DNA of 64,000 nucleotides, taken from the NCBI RefSeq assembly GCF_003573695.1, contig NC_039363.1, forward strand, positions 167,354,747-167,418,746, written 5' to 3'. How positions within the stretch are numbered: the first letter of the stretch is position 1; every line of letters starts with the position of its first letter. The notes beneath the pieces are model-generated. The model was not told the origin of the DNA. It saw only the letters and a list, made by a program, of their open reading frames with translations, and searched no databases. This document shows, in pieces, positions 1-11,533 of the stretch. The position numbers were made by a program, and so were the translations under genes. Source of the stretch: Papaver somniferum. Taxonomy: Eukaryota > Streptophyta > Magnoliopsida > Ranunculales > Papaveraceae.

Positions 1-516
1 CCTGAGAATCTTCATCACAATTTCCTTTTCAGGAATAGTCCTACCCAATGCACAGGATGCATTAACAATTTCAGACATTTTGTGATAAAATTCATCAAAT
101 GAATCTTCTTCTGCCATATGAAGGTTCTCCCATTCGGAAGTAAGGTTTTTAAGCCTAGCTTCCTTTTCGCTGGTGTTACCTTCAAATACAGTTTCTAAAG
201 TATCACAAGCATCTTTAGACGTGGAGCAAGAAGCCACATGGTGTCGAAGATCTGGGGTAATGGCATGCATGACGGCGTTCAAACCGTCGGAGTTTTGCTT
301 TGCAGCAAGAGACTCAGCAGCAGTATATGTACCAATGTTTTTAGGTATGATAGCATCTTCAACTATAACGACGGGAACCTCATAGCCATTGACAACATAA
401 ACCCATGATTGGAAATCACGCGACTGAAGAAAAGTACGCATAGAAATTTTCCACCGTAGGTAGTTTGAGCCATCGAATACTGGTGGTATGTTAACTGAGA
501 TAGCACAGCTGTCCAT
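1..516 (-). CDS. Copia Gag, N-terminal part (element A, continues off window)
   Basis: Reading leftwards from the ATG at 516-514, the frame stays open to the window edge (172 codons by hand translation). Residues 11-23 (PPVFDGSNYLRWK) and the aromatic/W block at about 34-40 are the start typical of DUF4219/UBN2 Gag proteins of plant Ty1/Copia elements, which build the cytoplasmic particle that packages element RNA. The start is chosen because it is the first ATG after the primer binding site, about 50 bp away, and matches the start of the Gag in element C at 26647. The zinc knuckle and any pol lie outside the window, so whether A is autonomous cannot be told. Unlike B and C, this copy shows no lesion. 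Confidence 0.85.
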   Translation of the reverse strand, partial: MDSCAISVNIPPVFDGSNYLRWKISMRTFLQSRDFQSWVYVVNGYEVPVVIVEDAIIPKNIGTYTAAESLAAKQNSDGLNAVMHAITPDLRHHVASCSTSKDACDTLETVFEGNTSEKEARLKNLTSEWENLHMAEEDSFDEFYHKMSEIVNASCALGRTIPEKEIVMKILR

Positions 517-568
517 AAAGTCAGATCGCTACAAACACAGACTTATAAGGTCTTGAACGTGTTTGCCT

Positions 569-580
569 GCTCTGATACCA
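569..580 (-). promoter_or_regulatory. Primer binding site of element A (iMet-tRNA)
   Basis: The minus strand reads TGGTATCAGAGC, the initiator-methionine tRNA primer site standard in plant Copia elements, two bases inside the LTR end at 583. It fixes A as a minus-strand element with its 5' LTR at 583-2965. Confidence 0.9.
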
Positions 581-1715
581 ATTGAAAAAGCTGGGGTCTG
601 ACAACAACACCCAATATTTTGATTAACAATCTGTATGGACTAACTCCGAAACTCTTTCTAGAGAATCAACTAGAAATCTAGGTAAAAGTATCTCAAGGAG
701 TTAATATCTCTCTCTTGTTTCGATTCACTCAAGCTAAATAGAAATCAGCGAGTCTATAATCAAACACAAGAAATAACTTGGACGGTACCAAAGACCAATA
801 TCCAAGGATCAATCAATATCAATCAACAATCGTTAGGTCGGACTATCCAATTGATTGATCTAACGCACAACCTGTATTATTTCTATTATATAATCAAATA
901 TAATGCGGAAAGGAAATAATACAGACACTAGAAGTTTAGTTAACGAGGAAACCGCAAATGCAGAAAACCCTGGGACCTAGTCCAGACTGAATACACATTG
1001 TATTAAGCCACTACAGACACTAGCCTACTCCAAGCTAACTTCGGACTGGACTATAGTTGAACCCCAATCAGTCTCCCACTGATCCAAGGTACAGTTGTAC
1101 TCCCTACGCCTATGATCCCATTAGGATACTGCGCACTTGATTCCCTTAGCTGATCTCACTCACAACTAACAGTTGTTACGACCCAAAATCGCAGGCTTTA
1201 ACAATAAACAAATCTCTCTCACACAGACAAGTCTATCAAAGGATCAATCTGTCTCCCACAGAAAAAACCTAAAGTTTTTATTCCGTCTTTTGATAATAAT
1301 CAAGGTGAACAGGAACCAATTGATAATCCGGTCTTATATTCCCGAAGAACAGCCTAGATTAATCAATCACCTCACAACAATCTTAATCGTATGGTAGCGA
1401 AACAAGATGTCGTGAAATCACAAACGATGAGACGAAGGTGTTTGTGATTAATTTTTATATCTTGCCTATCATAGAACTCTCACGATCTCTAGCCAATCAA
1501 TATGATTGTACTGTGACGATAGAAGATGCAAGATCAGATCACACAACTACGATAAAAGTAGTATCGGTATGGCTTCACAATCCAAATGAAGTCTTTAAGT
1601 CGTTAACCTGGTTTTAGAAGAAGAAAACCAAAGGTTAAAAGAGAAACGACTCTAGCAGAGAAACTAGTATCACACGAACGTGTGGGGATTAGTTTTCTCA
1701 ATGTTAAATGTCTCC

Positions 1716-1723
1716 TTTATATA
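1716..1723 (-). promoter_or_regulatory. TATA box of LTR A
   Basis: The minus strand reads GGCTATATAAAGGAGAC around these bases. The same context occurs in LTR C (25444-25451), so it is the shared promoter of the family. It places U3 at about 1720-2965. Confidence 0.7.
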
Positions 1724-2179
1724 GCCTTTCAAATCAGGGTTTTGCCTTAGTTGCAAAGCAATCAATATCCACCGTTAGATGAAAACCTGATTTAGATTCA
1801 AGCTAATATTTCTCAACCGCTAGATCGAAAACTTAGCATGTCATACACAAATGACTGTACGCTTCTACGTTTATTAACCACACCCAAACGTGTACATTGT
1901 TTGTTCAACAATAGTCTACTCAAAGAGGTTAACCATATGAGCGTTTCATACCAACCATGTTCTTCTTCACCATAACTAGTTCAATTGACTCAAATGAACT
2001 AGTTAAGAGAGTTGTTCAATTGCAAGGAAATCTTATGTAACTACACAAGACACAATTGAAGAAAAGATGATTTGATTCACACGAATCGGTTCATGAACTT
2101 TAATAGCCACGGTTTGCAAATGCATTCCTTAGTCTTTTAAGATTACGTTCAGAAATCATCTTTAGATATATAACCTTCT

Positions 2180-2380
2180 CAAGTTCGCACACTAGGTTCG
2201 CGGACTTAAGACACCGGATACAGTTTACAAACTCCAGCAGAAATTCTCGGGTTCGAGAACTACGCCGGTTCGCGGACTTGGCTCACGCAAGTAGTTTGTC
2301 AACTCCAATAGAAATTCTCGGGTTTGAGAACTTCGGCAGTTCGCGGACTGAGTTCGCGGACTTGGCACTTGCCATACTTC
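2180..2380 (-). repeat. Degenerate repeats in U3 of LTR A
   Basis: Several copies of a TTCGCGGACTT-type box alternate with an AGAAATTCTCGGGTT box in two to three imperfect units of about 85-95 bp. The corresponding part of LTR B (7995-8130) and LTR C (24795-24990) has the same boxes in other numbers. Position upstream of TATA suggests enhancer repeats. Confidence 0.6.
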
Positions 2381-2965
2381 CGGTTTTCTTGATCAACAAA
2401 GTTCGAAAACTTCGGTTCAAGGAATTCATTGGTTATGTAATCTAAATCTCATTCCAATCATTGAAACATTCTTAGAGGACGTTATACAGTTGTTACACTA
2501 TTTCTCGTCAAAGTAATTTTCAAGGTGATTGAAACATTCATGACTTTCGTCACTAGGTAAAGATAAACTTGGTTGAAGCGAAAAGCTTACTAACACATAT
2601 TTCGAGATATAGATAGGCAAGGTATACTCGGCTCGAAATAACAAATGTGTATGATCTAGTCTATATATATAGCATACGACTTTTGTCTCAAAGAGTAGGA
2701 GATAAAATAGATAGACTTTTGAGTGACAGATAAGTTCAAGTCTCCACATACCTTTTTCTCGAGAAGTTCCACCGGTTCCTTGAGTAGATCTTCTACTTGT
2801 ATGATGAATCGCCATGAATTCCTTGAGCTTAACTACACTTACTATCCTAGTCCGAGACTTAGCTATAAGAGACTAGAAATCAAGACTTATAGTTTTGATC
2901 ACTAACATTGACAAACATGCTTGAGATAGCAACGCATGCGAGTTTCACCGAGCAGTACTCTAACA

Positions 2966-3780
2966 GCGTCGATTAAGATTATTATGAGGTGATTGATAAT
3001 ACTAGGCTATTCTTCGGGAATATAAGTTCGGGTTATCAATTGGTTCATGTTCACCTTGATTTATCAAAAGACGGAACAAAACTCGTAGGTATTTCTGTGG
3101 GAGACAGATTTATCTATTATCGTAGACTTTTCAGTGTGATACAGATTTGTTTATTAAATTCTTCGACTTTGGGTCATAGCAACTCTTAGTTGTGGGTGAT
3201 ATCATCTAAGGGAATCAAGGGCGTAGTATCCTGCTAGGATCATAGACATAAGAAGTACAACTGTACCTTGGATCAGTGTGAGATTGATTTGGGTTCAACT
3301 ACAGTCCAGACCGAAGTTTGTTTGTAGTAGGCTAGTGTCTGTAGCGGCTTAATACAATGTGTGTTCAATTTGGACTAGGTCCCGGGGTTTTTCAGCATTT
3401 GTTGTTTCCTCGTTAACAAAACTTCTGGTGTCTATGTTATTTCTTTTCCGCATTATATTTTTTATCTTTATAATTGAAATATCACAGGTTGTGCGTTTGA
3501 ATCAATCAATTGGTAAATCGGACCTTTAGTTGTTGATTGAAATTGATTCATACTTGAACATTGGTCTTTGGTACCGTTCAAGTGATTTCTCTTATATTCA
3601 ATTAGACTCACAGATTTCCATTTGCTTGAGTAAGAATTGAATCAAGAAAGAGAGATATAACTCTTTGATATACTGCATTAAGATTGAGTCTAGTTGATTC
3701 TTTTGAAAGTATATTGGAGTTAATCCATACAGATTGCTAATCGAAATATTGGGTGTGGTTGTTATACCCCCGCTTTTTCA
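2966..3780 (+). repeat. 5' LTR of element B, 3' part only
   Basis: Matches the last 0.8 kb of LTR C and of the B 3' LTR, ending CCCCCGCTTTTTCA directly before the PBS. The upstream part of this LTR is displaced off window by the insertion of A. Confidence 0.85.
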
Positions 3781-3782
3781 AT

Positions 3783-3794
3783 TGGTATCAGAGC
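3783..3794 (+). promoter_or_regulatory. Primer binding site of element B
   Basis: TGGTATCAGAGC two bases after the LTR end; iMet-tRNA primer site of a plus-strand Copia element. Confidence 0.9.
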
Positions 3795-3847
3795 AGGAAA
3801 ACACATTTAAAGACCTTATAAGTCCGTGTTTGTAGCGATCTGACTCT

Positions 3848-4972
3848 ATGGACAAGAGTACTATCTCTGATAAACGCTTCACCAGAAACAAAAGTTTTGT
3901 CTCGTCTATTTCTATTAAAGAGAAAGATTCTTCAATCTCAAATATAGACGAATCTTGTGTTCAAACAAGACAGACAGACTCTGACATGTGCTATTCCGAT
4001 TACCCTTCAAAAGAGTCCATCTCTATTAATGAATGGGAAACAACTGAAGAGAGTGAATTGATTCTAAATCTTGTTAGAATCCAAGCTGATAGATTTAATC
4101 GGTTGAAACATCATGTTAATGTTCTCCTTGGTGTCGTAAGAGAATTTAATTTCAAAGGAAATACTGAAGATCATTCTTCACGTATGGTTCTCGAGGCAAG
4201 CCTCAAAAAGGATTTATTAAAGGATGCTCTAAGCAGTCTAATATACCATCTACTTCTGCTGAAACTGAAGAAGTTCCTTGTTCAGAAGTAACATCAAAAT
4301 CCCTTCCCATCAGAAAGGATGTGCCTGAAATCTCCATTAATCAAGGATGTTACACATAAGATGGGAAGAAGAAATCTTCAAATGATGATGTTAAGACGAA
4401 ACCTTCTATCATCCTCATGATAAGAAAGTATGTCTCTTTTCTGATTCAAAAGGGACTGTTAAGCTAAAGAGAAACTCTAGGTTGAATAAAAATTCCATTG
4501 TTCAACTTTAACACACCTTAGACTTAATTCATAAAGGTGTAACTGACATTCGCATGTCTAAACCAATCGGTTTTCGTACTTACCCTGTGTATGCTACCAG
4601 GAAAGTCAGTTCAATGAGTTCCTCGAATGCTAAAAAAAACAAAACAGACGTCTTAACAAAAATCGTCTAAGGAAATATCAAGTCGTTTCCTCTGGAGATA
4701 ACATTACCTTTAATGAGAAAAATGATGATATAAAAAACAACCTGAAGGGGATAACTGAAGGTTATAAAGAAATTGTCAACAGGTTGTCACCCTCCTCAAG
4801 TCAAAAGTCTTCTGGTAGGAACTCAAACTATGTCTCTTATTTTGATGACAGTAAGTTTTATGATAATTTTTCACATCAAAAGAGATTTTTTCCTAGACTT
4901 GAAAGGAAAAAGAAACTCAACCATGAACTTCGTTCATCTAATGAGCTGAAATCTCATTATTGTGCTAATTAA
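3848..4972 (+). pseudogene. Decayed gag-position coding region of element B
   Basis: A 147-codon frame (3848-4291) starts 54 bp after the PBS, the position of Gag in A and C, and shares the MDxxTIS-like start, but the DUF4219 block is missing; the rest is Ser/Glu/Lys-rich. Coding-like sequence continues after its stop in other frames up to the Ser-rich 62-codon frame ending at 4972, with several frame changes. Read as a Gag or accessory protein that lost its N-terminal domain and was then broken. No function can be assigned to the remaining part. Confidence 0.5.
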
Positions 4973-5504
4973 TCACAAGGGTTGAGAACTTACTCATAAA
5001 AATCCCGTTGGCTAAGTTTTGTTAGTAACCGGGTATACTTCTGTCAAAATTGTTTTCTGTTTAGTTGAGTTATCTTCTTATCGCTTATGACTCAATTGTT
5101 GTCTGCAGACAATTTTGCGTAAAGTATTGGTTTTGTCTAATGAGGTTCTTCGTTGTGCCTTCTCTTTTTCGAAGAAGTTTTTTTGTTCTTCTTTTTGCAA
5201 CTATGTTACCTACTACTTTTGTGCTCTAATATTGTATCTCTACTAAGATATAAAATTTATTGAGCCAAAATTTTGTGATATTTTTCACATAGCAGAAATT
5301 TTGTCTTGTCGTAAAAAAAAATAAATAAAATTTTATGACCGGTTGCATACCTTTGTTGCTGGGTCAAGATTGTGTTCGTACGAGTACCCGGGTTACTGTC
5401 ACGAATCAATGTTTAGAAACCCTAAAAGCTACCTTCTCTAAGAAACCATTTAAATACCAAAAACCCTTGAGTCTCGTACGCATACTCTGGGAATATTTTG
5501 CGGT

Positions 5505-5909
5505 TTGTCAAGAATGTCTTCCGGTTTTGCAGGGTTCCTTGACAAAGGTATTGGTTTCGAGTCCAAGGGAAGGAAGAAAAGAACCCTAGTAGAAGATGAT
5601 CATCCTAAATCCTCATGTTATTATGCCTATACACATCATGATGTTGAGAATGAGGATATGGTCTCTGCTGAAGTGGTTCATGATTTTCTTAAATACTTTG
5701 AGGAATCAAAACCGCAGCTCATTGATACTTTGAAAAGTCTTAATGTGTTAAAAACTGAGTTGAAAAAGGTTACCTGTGACCTTGGTCTCGTAAAATGTCA
5801 CATCAATGATCTTTTCAAACAGAATCTCTTTTCTGAAGATGCAATTGATTATGTCAATCACAAGCTCAAAGACCTCAAGACTCGTGAGGATCCCGAACCG
5901 TCTATTTGA
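5505..5909 (+). CDS. Unidentified 134-codon ORF of element B (extra ORF)
   Basis: Open frame of 134 codons, unrecognised. The N-terminal third is basic and Ser/Gly-rich (FAGFLDKGIGFESKGRKKR), the remainder is a predicted helical region with heptad-like Leu/Lys/Asp spacing (residues about 60-125) ending TREDPEPSI. The TATA-like or upstream context is not clear. It lies where autonomous Copia elements have the end of pol or an extra ORF. Element C has a short helical, acidic coding stretch before a matching 3' flank (28200-28323), which suggests that both descend from the same accessory ORF, but residue similarity is weak. Confidence 0.4.
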   Translation: MSRMSSGFAGFLDKGIGFESKGRKKRTLVEDDHPKSSCYYAYTHHDVENEDMVSAEVVHDFLKYFEESKPQLIDTLKSLNVLKTELKKVTCDLGLVKCHINDLFKQNLFSEDAIDYVNHKLKDLKTREDPEPSI

Positions 5910-7337
5910 CCCAAGTTCGTGTTCGACTTTGGCATAGAAGTCCGCTTTGTTAGCTTGTTGATTTTTTTACTAGTAGATATTCTTTTCTTGTTTTGTTTAG
6001 AAGAATAACTAGAGTTTGGAATAACCATTATTGTGATTACACATAGCTATGTCCAACGTTTTCATCTTCATGTTTTTAGGTTCATTTGTTTAAATTCTAA
6101 AATTATTTGGAAGATGATTTTTGCAGTATTAATCTTTATGGTTCTATATATTGCAATTTGTTATGGATATGTGTGTTCGCGTCCGTGAATTATGATTGTC
6201 CCATACCTTGTCAAAAGTTAAGTCTTTCGAATGTCGATATGCATGTATTGATAAAAGAATGAATGAGCTTTTGACATTACAAAAGTTTGAAGCCTATTAT
6301 GTCATTATGCAAATATTGATGGAAGATAGGATGGACTTTGGTTTATGAGGATTATATTTATTGTATGTTATTGTGCAAATAGTTATGGAAAATAGAATGA
6401 ATCCTTGTATATTCAACAGTATTGATCTTCCCTGATCCATATTTTTATGTTTATACTGTGAGGCTTCGTCAATTCTCTTATGTTGAGCATGGCCAATTAA
6501 ATTCATCACTTTTTGTGGTTAAATTGATTGTATATTTCCGATTAGACTAATTATAGGTTCTCTTGTGATTAATATAATTGAGTATTTTGGATTCAAATTC
6601 ATATTCGTATGTGATTTGTTATGTCCAAATAAATCCTTCTTTTCTTTTGAAATTAAGGTCTCTCTTGTTGTTCTTTCGGGAATGACATATTACGGGGGAG
6701 AGTTCTTAGTTGAACTTGTGCTTAATTGCCAAATCTTTGTGGGGAGTGCGGCTGTGGAATATTATAGGGGTTATCGTGTATCTTTATAAACTCCTTGATG
6801 AAAGCATTTAGCTTCGGCTATATGATTGCATCTAAATAAGTTGATATGTGCTTTCTTTTGGTCATGAAATGTCTCTTTTGAAAATTTCATTAGGATCCCG
6901 TTTTCGTACCTTTGCCAATTTTATTGACAAAAAGGGGGAGAATTAATATGTAGTTCACACTACAAATAAATATGGTTTTCGGATCATTATGTAAGGGGGA
7001 GTGGTTTCCATGTGAGATGGAGTATTGACTAAGGGGGAGTGATACATATCACCATAGTATTGTTGTCGAAGTTGTAATACAATTGAACTTTGATGCTGTA
7101 TAATGATACTATGATACTGTATAATAATGATTGAGAATACTTGTTTTCTCATTGTTATAGCTACGGATTTTCAACAACGATGATGTTGAACTTACAACCT
7201 TTGGGATCATTGGAGTACTTGGAAGTGACGAAGATTTCGAGTAATGTTGAAGATTAGGCATGTGGAATAGGAGCTAAAAAAGTTAATTCATTTATATTTG
7301 TATTCCATATATATTGATAGTTTTGTCACTAAAATTG
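5910..7337 (+). repeat. 3' non-coding interior of element B
   Basis: AT-rich, no supported gene. Homologous to 28330-30095 of element C. Contains repeated GGGGGAG polypurine motifs at about 6693, 6932, 6986, 7032 and the terminal tract near 7341. A palindromic GTGATACATATCAC lies beside the fourth motif (about 7039-7052). Confidence 0.65.
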
Positions 7338-7351
7338 ATAAAGGGGGAGAT
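7338..7351 (+). promoter_or_regulatory. Polypurine tract of element B
   Basis: ATAAAGGGGGAGAT immediately before the 3' LTR; second-strand primer site. Same motif precedes the 3' LTR of C (30096-30109). Confidence 0.75.
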
Positions 7352-9133
7352 TATTAGAGCACTGCTCGATCGAACTCGCATGCGTTGCTATCTCAAGCAT
7401 ATTTGTCAATGTTAGTGATCAAAACTATAAGTCTTGATTTCTAGTCTACTATAGATAAGTCTCGGACTAGGATGGTAAGTGTAGTTGAGCTCAAGAACTC
7501 CATGGAAATCATCATACAAGACGAAGAACTACTCAAGGAACTGGTGGAACTTCATCGACTAAAAGGTATGTGGAGACTTGAACTTATCTATCACTCAAAA
7601 GTTATATACTCTATCTCCTATCTTGAGACAAAAGTCGTTTTTCTATATAGAATTTGATTATACACATTTGCTATTTCGAGCCGAGTTTATCTCGCTTATC
7701 TATTTCTCGAAATGCGTGTTGGTAAGCTTTCTCTTTGGCCAAGTTCATCTTTACCTAGTGACGAAAGTCATGTTATGTTTAAATCACCTTGAAAATTGCT
7801 TTGACGAAAAATGGTTTGTGAATAACAACTATATAACGTCCTCAAAGAATATTTCAATGATTGAAATGAGAGTTTAGATTATATAACCATTGTCGGATAT
7901 AAGCATTGTGTGGCAACGCATATATGTATAAGTCCTTATTACTTGAACCAAAGTATGCGTACTTTGTTGATCAGGAAAACCAGAACAAGAGCTGTGAGTT
8001 CAGTCCGCGAACTCAGTCCACGAGCCTAGTCTGCGAACTGGCGGAGGTTCTCATCCCGAGAAAATCTGCTGGAGTTTGAGAATTCCTTCCGGGAACTTAA
8101 GTTCGCGAACTAAGTCCGCGTACTTGAGTTGGTTATATCTAAAGACGACTATTTGTGAACTTATATTAATATTAACTAAGGAATGCATTTTGCAAACCGT
8201 GTCTATAAAGTTCATGAACCGATTCGAGTGAATCAAATATTTTTTGATTCAATTGTGTCTTGTATACTTCTATAAGATTTATATAATTGAAAAACTCTCT
8301 AACTAGTTCATTTGAGTCATTTGAACTAGTTATGGTGAAGAAGAATATGGTTAATATGAAAGTGCTCATATTGCTAACCATTTGGTTAACTATTGTTGAA
8401 CCAACAAATATACATGTTTGGCTACGGTTACACAAACCTAAAATCATGCATTTCATTTGTGTGTAACAAGCTAAGTTTTCGATCCAACGGTTGAAAGATA
8501 TTAGCTTGAATCTAATCAGGTTTTCATCTAAAGGTGAATATTGAATGCTTTGCTACTAAGCTAACATTGATTGCAAACCCTGATTTGAAAGACTATAAGG
8601 TAGAACTCTAGCAACTGGGAAACCTAATCCCCACACCTCCTGTGTGATACTAGTTGTATAAGCTAGAGTCGATTCTCCTTTAACCTTAGGTTTCTTATCG
8701 GTACCCTGTAGGTTAACGACTTGAAGACTTCATTGGGATTGTGAAGCCAGACCAATGCTACTTTCTTGTAGTTGTGTGATCTGATGTTGCTGATTCTATC
8801 GTGTTGAGTACAATCGTAACAATTGGCTTGAGATTAATATCTCTGATAGGCAAGATATAAAAGTAGTCACAAACATCTTCGTCTCATCGTTTGTGATTCC
8901 ACAATATGTTTTTTCGTCGCGTCGATTAAGATTATTGTGAGGTGATTGATAATACTAGGTTGTTCTTCGGGGATATAAGTCCGAGTTATCAATTGGTTCC
9001 TGTTCACCTTAATTTATGAAAAGACGGAACAAAAATCGTAGGTATTTCTGTGGGAGACAGATTTATCTATTATCGTAGACTTTTCTGTGTGATACAGATT
9101 TGTTTATTAAAGTCTTCGACTTTGGGTCCTAGA
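7352..9133 (+). repeat. 3' LTR of element B, first part
   Basis: Begins TATTAGAGCACTGC (canonical TG mutated to TA) and follows LTR C closely up to the point where F is inserted (TTTGGGTCCTAG). It continues at 18091. The sum of the two parts, about 2.39 kb, equals the length of LTRs A and C, which proves the split. The TATA region is degraded (ACTATAAGG at about 8590). Confidence 0.85.
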
Positions 9134-9595
9134 TGTAGGATCAGAATCTCGCAACGATAATATCTCAGCGAAATTATCAACTACACAACAACGTCGCAGA
9201 ATAATTTCATAAATGATACGATAAACGACGTCAGCTAGAATCACGAGAAAGATGTGATAGTTCTGCGAAAATTAGAAATCTTGCGAAATTAACATTTGTA
9301 AGGTTGCGAGAATGTCACAAACCATACCCAAAAATAAAGGACAAATTAGCTGTCATCCACTATGTATTTCCCTATTAATAGTCGTTCAAGTTGTAAAGAG
9401 GAGAGAGATCTTTTTGGGTAAGAAACAAGTAAATAGGAGAGAGAAAGTCTAGAGCAGAGGTCATTCTTGATTCCTTTATCTTTTCTTGTAAGAACATTCA
9501 AAGATTGATCAATAAAATTAAGAGTGTAAACCTAAAAATGAGTTGAGTAATAATGAAATCATATGAGGGGTGTAGTGTAGGATTTCCTGCAACTA
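9134..9595 (+). repeat. 5' LTR of element F
   Basis: TGTAGGATCAG to TTTCCTGCAACTA; nearly identical to 17623-18087. Its TATA region reads CTATTAATAG (9372-9381) where the 3' LTR has CTATAAATAG, so this copy of the promoter is weakened. Confidence 0.85.
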
Positions 9596-9736
9596 CATAA
9601 TGACGTTCGAAATAGGGACATTGAAGATCGAAAGTTGAAGATTGTTGTTGAGATTGTCCAAATCAAGAAAGTGATTAAGTAAATCAGTGAACCAGTTAAA
9701 AGAAAAATGATTAGAATTAATTAAGATGACAAAAGA
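9596..9736 (+). other. Deleted leader of F: no PBS, no gag
   Basis: Directly after the LTR the sequence runs CATAATGACGTTCG without any tRNA-complementary TGG start, and 140 bp later the protease linker begins. Normal Tat elements have PBS, leader and a long gag here, so a deletion joins the LTR end to the gag-pro boundary. Confidence 0.65.
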
Positions 9737-11533
9737 TTGGAGTGTAATATGATAACAAAAACGATGGTTAATGAATTCCATGAAAACATCAATGGAAGAA
9801 TACATAAACGAAATTTTGAAGGAAGGAAGATTATGGTGGTAGAAAAGACATCACCCTTGAAAGATTGGGAAAAGCAAAAAATTACATTCATGGCGGCAGA
9901 AATACCAAAAGAAAATTTGAACCACACATCTCCATTGGCTGTTACAGTGCCTATTACGCGAAAAGAGAAGGAGACGACAGCAAAATCCAAGGGAGAATGG
10001 ATATTGAACAGAACTTTAATCGATACAGGAAGTTCAGTGGATATAATATTTTATCATGCATTCCGGGGAATGGGATTTAAAGATGAAGAAATGTCCAGTT
10101 CAACATATTTTGTTCACGGTTTTGAAAAATCCACAACAAAACCTAAAGGAGAAATAGTGGTACGAATTCCACATGGAGAGATCGAGAAATACGTAATACT
10201 ATGCGTGGTGGATATGGAATCACCGTATATTATGTTGTTAGGAAGACCATGGATACATGCAATAAAAGTTGTAGTATCAACATTACATCAATGTATTAAA
10301 TTCCCAACACCAAATGGAATAGGAGAAATCAGAGGAGATGTTGATAATGCGAAATTATGTCATCAAATCGAAGTAAAGCATTATGAAAGAAAAGCAAAAA
10401 ATAAACAATTTCGTAGAAAGTTGGCAAAGGAAGCAAAGAAAGAAGAAGAATTTAGAGTATATATGATAAGAACAAAAGAAGGCAAAGGAATACCCAGCGA
10501 AATTTCGGAGGAAGGAGAAGGACCTGTGAAAACAATAAAAAAACCAACACCGATGGGAGAACCTAAACCCAGTTACACTGCCGCAGAACCAACAAAAGAA
10601 ATAAAAGTTGGGACTATAGAAGAACCTCTAATATTGAGAATTGGAACCAAAATGGATGTGGAAGAAGAAGAAAGAACTGTTAACCTGTTGCGAGAATATA
10701 AAGATGTTTTCGCAGGAAACATGGATGAGATACCGGTAATAGATCCATCAATTGCATGCCACAAGTTGGAGATTAACAAAAATGTGAGACCATTAAAACA
10801 GAGAATAAGAAAAATTGCAACAACTTACCATTCTCAAATAGAAGAAGAACTACAGAAAATGCTTGATGCGGGAATCATAAGAGAAGCTAAATACCCAGAA
10901 TGGATAGAGAATATGGTCATTGTCCCAAAGAAAAACAAAGGAATCAGGATTTGCATAGATTTCACTGATTTAAACAAATCTTTCCCCAAAGATAGTTTTC
11001 CGTTACCAGATATTCCTCAAATGGTGGAATCCGCAGCGGGAAACGATAGAGTATCGTCTCTAGATGGGTACAAAGGGTATAACCAAATCCCTCTCGCTGA
11101 AGAAGATCAAGAACATACTGCTTTCTTCGCCCCTAGAGGTTTATATTGTTACACGAAAATGCCATTTGGTTTGCAAAATGCGGGAGCGACATACCAAAGG
11201 ATGGTAGCAAAGGTGTTCGCAGAATGGATACACAAAACATTAGAAGTATACGTGGATGACATGTTAGTAAAAAGTAAAGAAGCTAAAGACCATGTACATG
11301 ACCTGGGGGAGATTTTTGAACAAATGCGGCAGCATAACATTAAATTGAATTTTGAGAAGTGTACTATTGGAGTTGCATCGGGAAAACTTTTAGGCTACAT
11401 TGTATCAAAGGAAGGAATACAAGTTGATCCAGAAAAAGTGCAAGCAGTTCGTGACATGCCAACACCAGCAACAATAAAAGATGTAAAAAAGTTGAATGGA
11501 CTTCTAGCTTCGCTGGGGAGATTCATTTCGTGA
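9737..11533 (+). CDS. Gypsy Pol: aspartic protease and reverse transcriptase (element F)
   Basis: 598 codons. Residues 31-90 are the Gag-protease linker; the retropepsin has the active-site DTGS at 96-99 and the flap/second motif YIMLLGRPWIHA at 164-175. After a charged linker (210-310) the reverse transcriptase covers about 350-598, with the first catalytic Asp in SLDGYKGYNQI (441-451), MPFGLQNAGATYQR (475-488) and the catalytic YVDD at 505-508. It would process Gag-Pol and copy element RNA in the cytoplasmic particle. The stop is TGA at 11531-11533 within the connection region; reading continues in the same frame into RNase H, so the stop is a point lesion (CGA to TGA fits). The first ATG is not a natural start because the true Gag-Pol start was deleted. 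Confidence 0.92.
   Translation: MECNMITKTMVNEFHENINGRIHKRNFEGRKIMVVEKTSPLKDWEKQKITFMAAEIPKENLNHTSPLAVTVPITRKEKETTAKSKGEWILNRTLIDTGSSVDIIFYHAFRGMGFKDEEMSSSTYFVHGFEKSTTKPKGEIVVRIPHGEIEKYVILCVVDMESPYIMLLGRPWIHAIKVVVSTLHQCIKFPTPNGIGEIRGDVDNAKLCHQIEVKHYERKAKNKQFRRKLAKEAKKEEEFRVYMIRTKEGKGIPSEISEEGEGPVKTIKKPTPMGEPKPSYTAAEPTKEIKVGTIEEPLILRIGTKMDVEEEERTVNLLREYKDVFAGNMDEIPVIDPSIACHKLEINKNVRPLKQRIRKIATTYHSQIEEELQKMLDAGIIREAKYPEWIENMVIVPKKNKGIRICIDFTDLNKSFPKDSFPLPDIPQMVESAAGNDRVSSLDGYKGYNQIPLAEEDQEHTAFFAPRGLYCYTKMPFGLQNAGATYQRMVAKVFAEWIHKTLEVYVDDMLVKSKEAKDHVHDLGEIFEQMRQHNIKLNFEKCTIGVASGKLLGYIVSKEGIQVDPEKVQAVRDMPTPATIKDVKKLNGLLASLGRFIS

Larger units (their letters stand above)
583..2965 (-). repeat. 5' LTR of Copia element A (2.38 kb)
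   Basis: Complete LTR, in plus-strand terms starting TGAAAAAGC next to the PBS and ending CTCTAACA (TGTTAGAG on the minus strand). It is homologous over its length to the LTRs of B (7352-18694, split) and C (24187-26580). The 3' part (583 to about 1390) is the inverted counterpart of the B LTR piece directly to the right. A inserted into the 5' LTR of B at 2965/2966; the other end and target duplication are off window. Small open frames inside it are not supported as genes. Confidence 0.88.
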
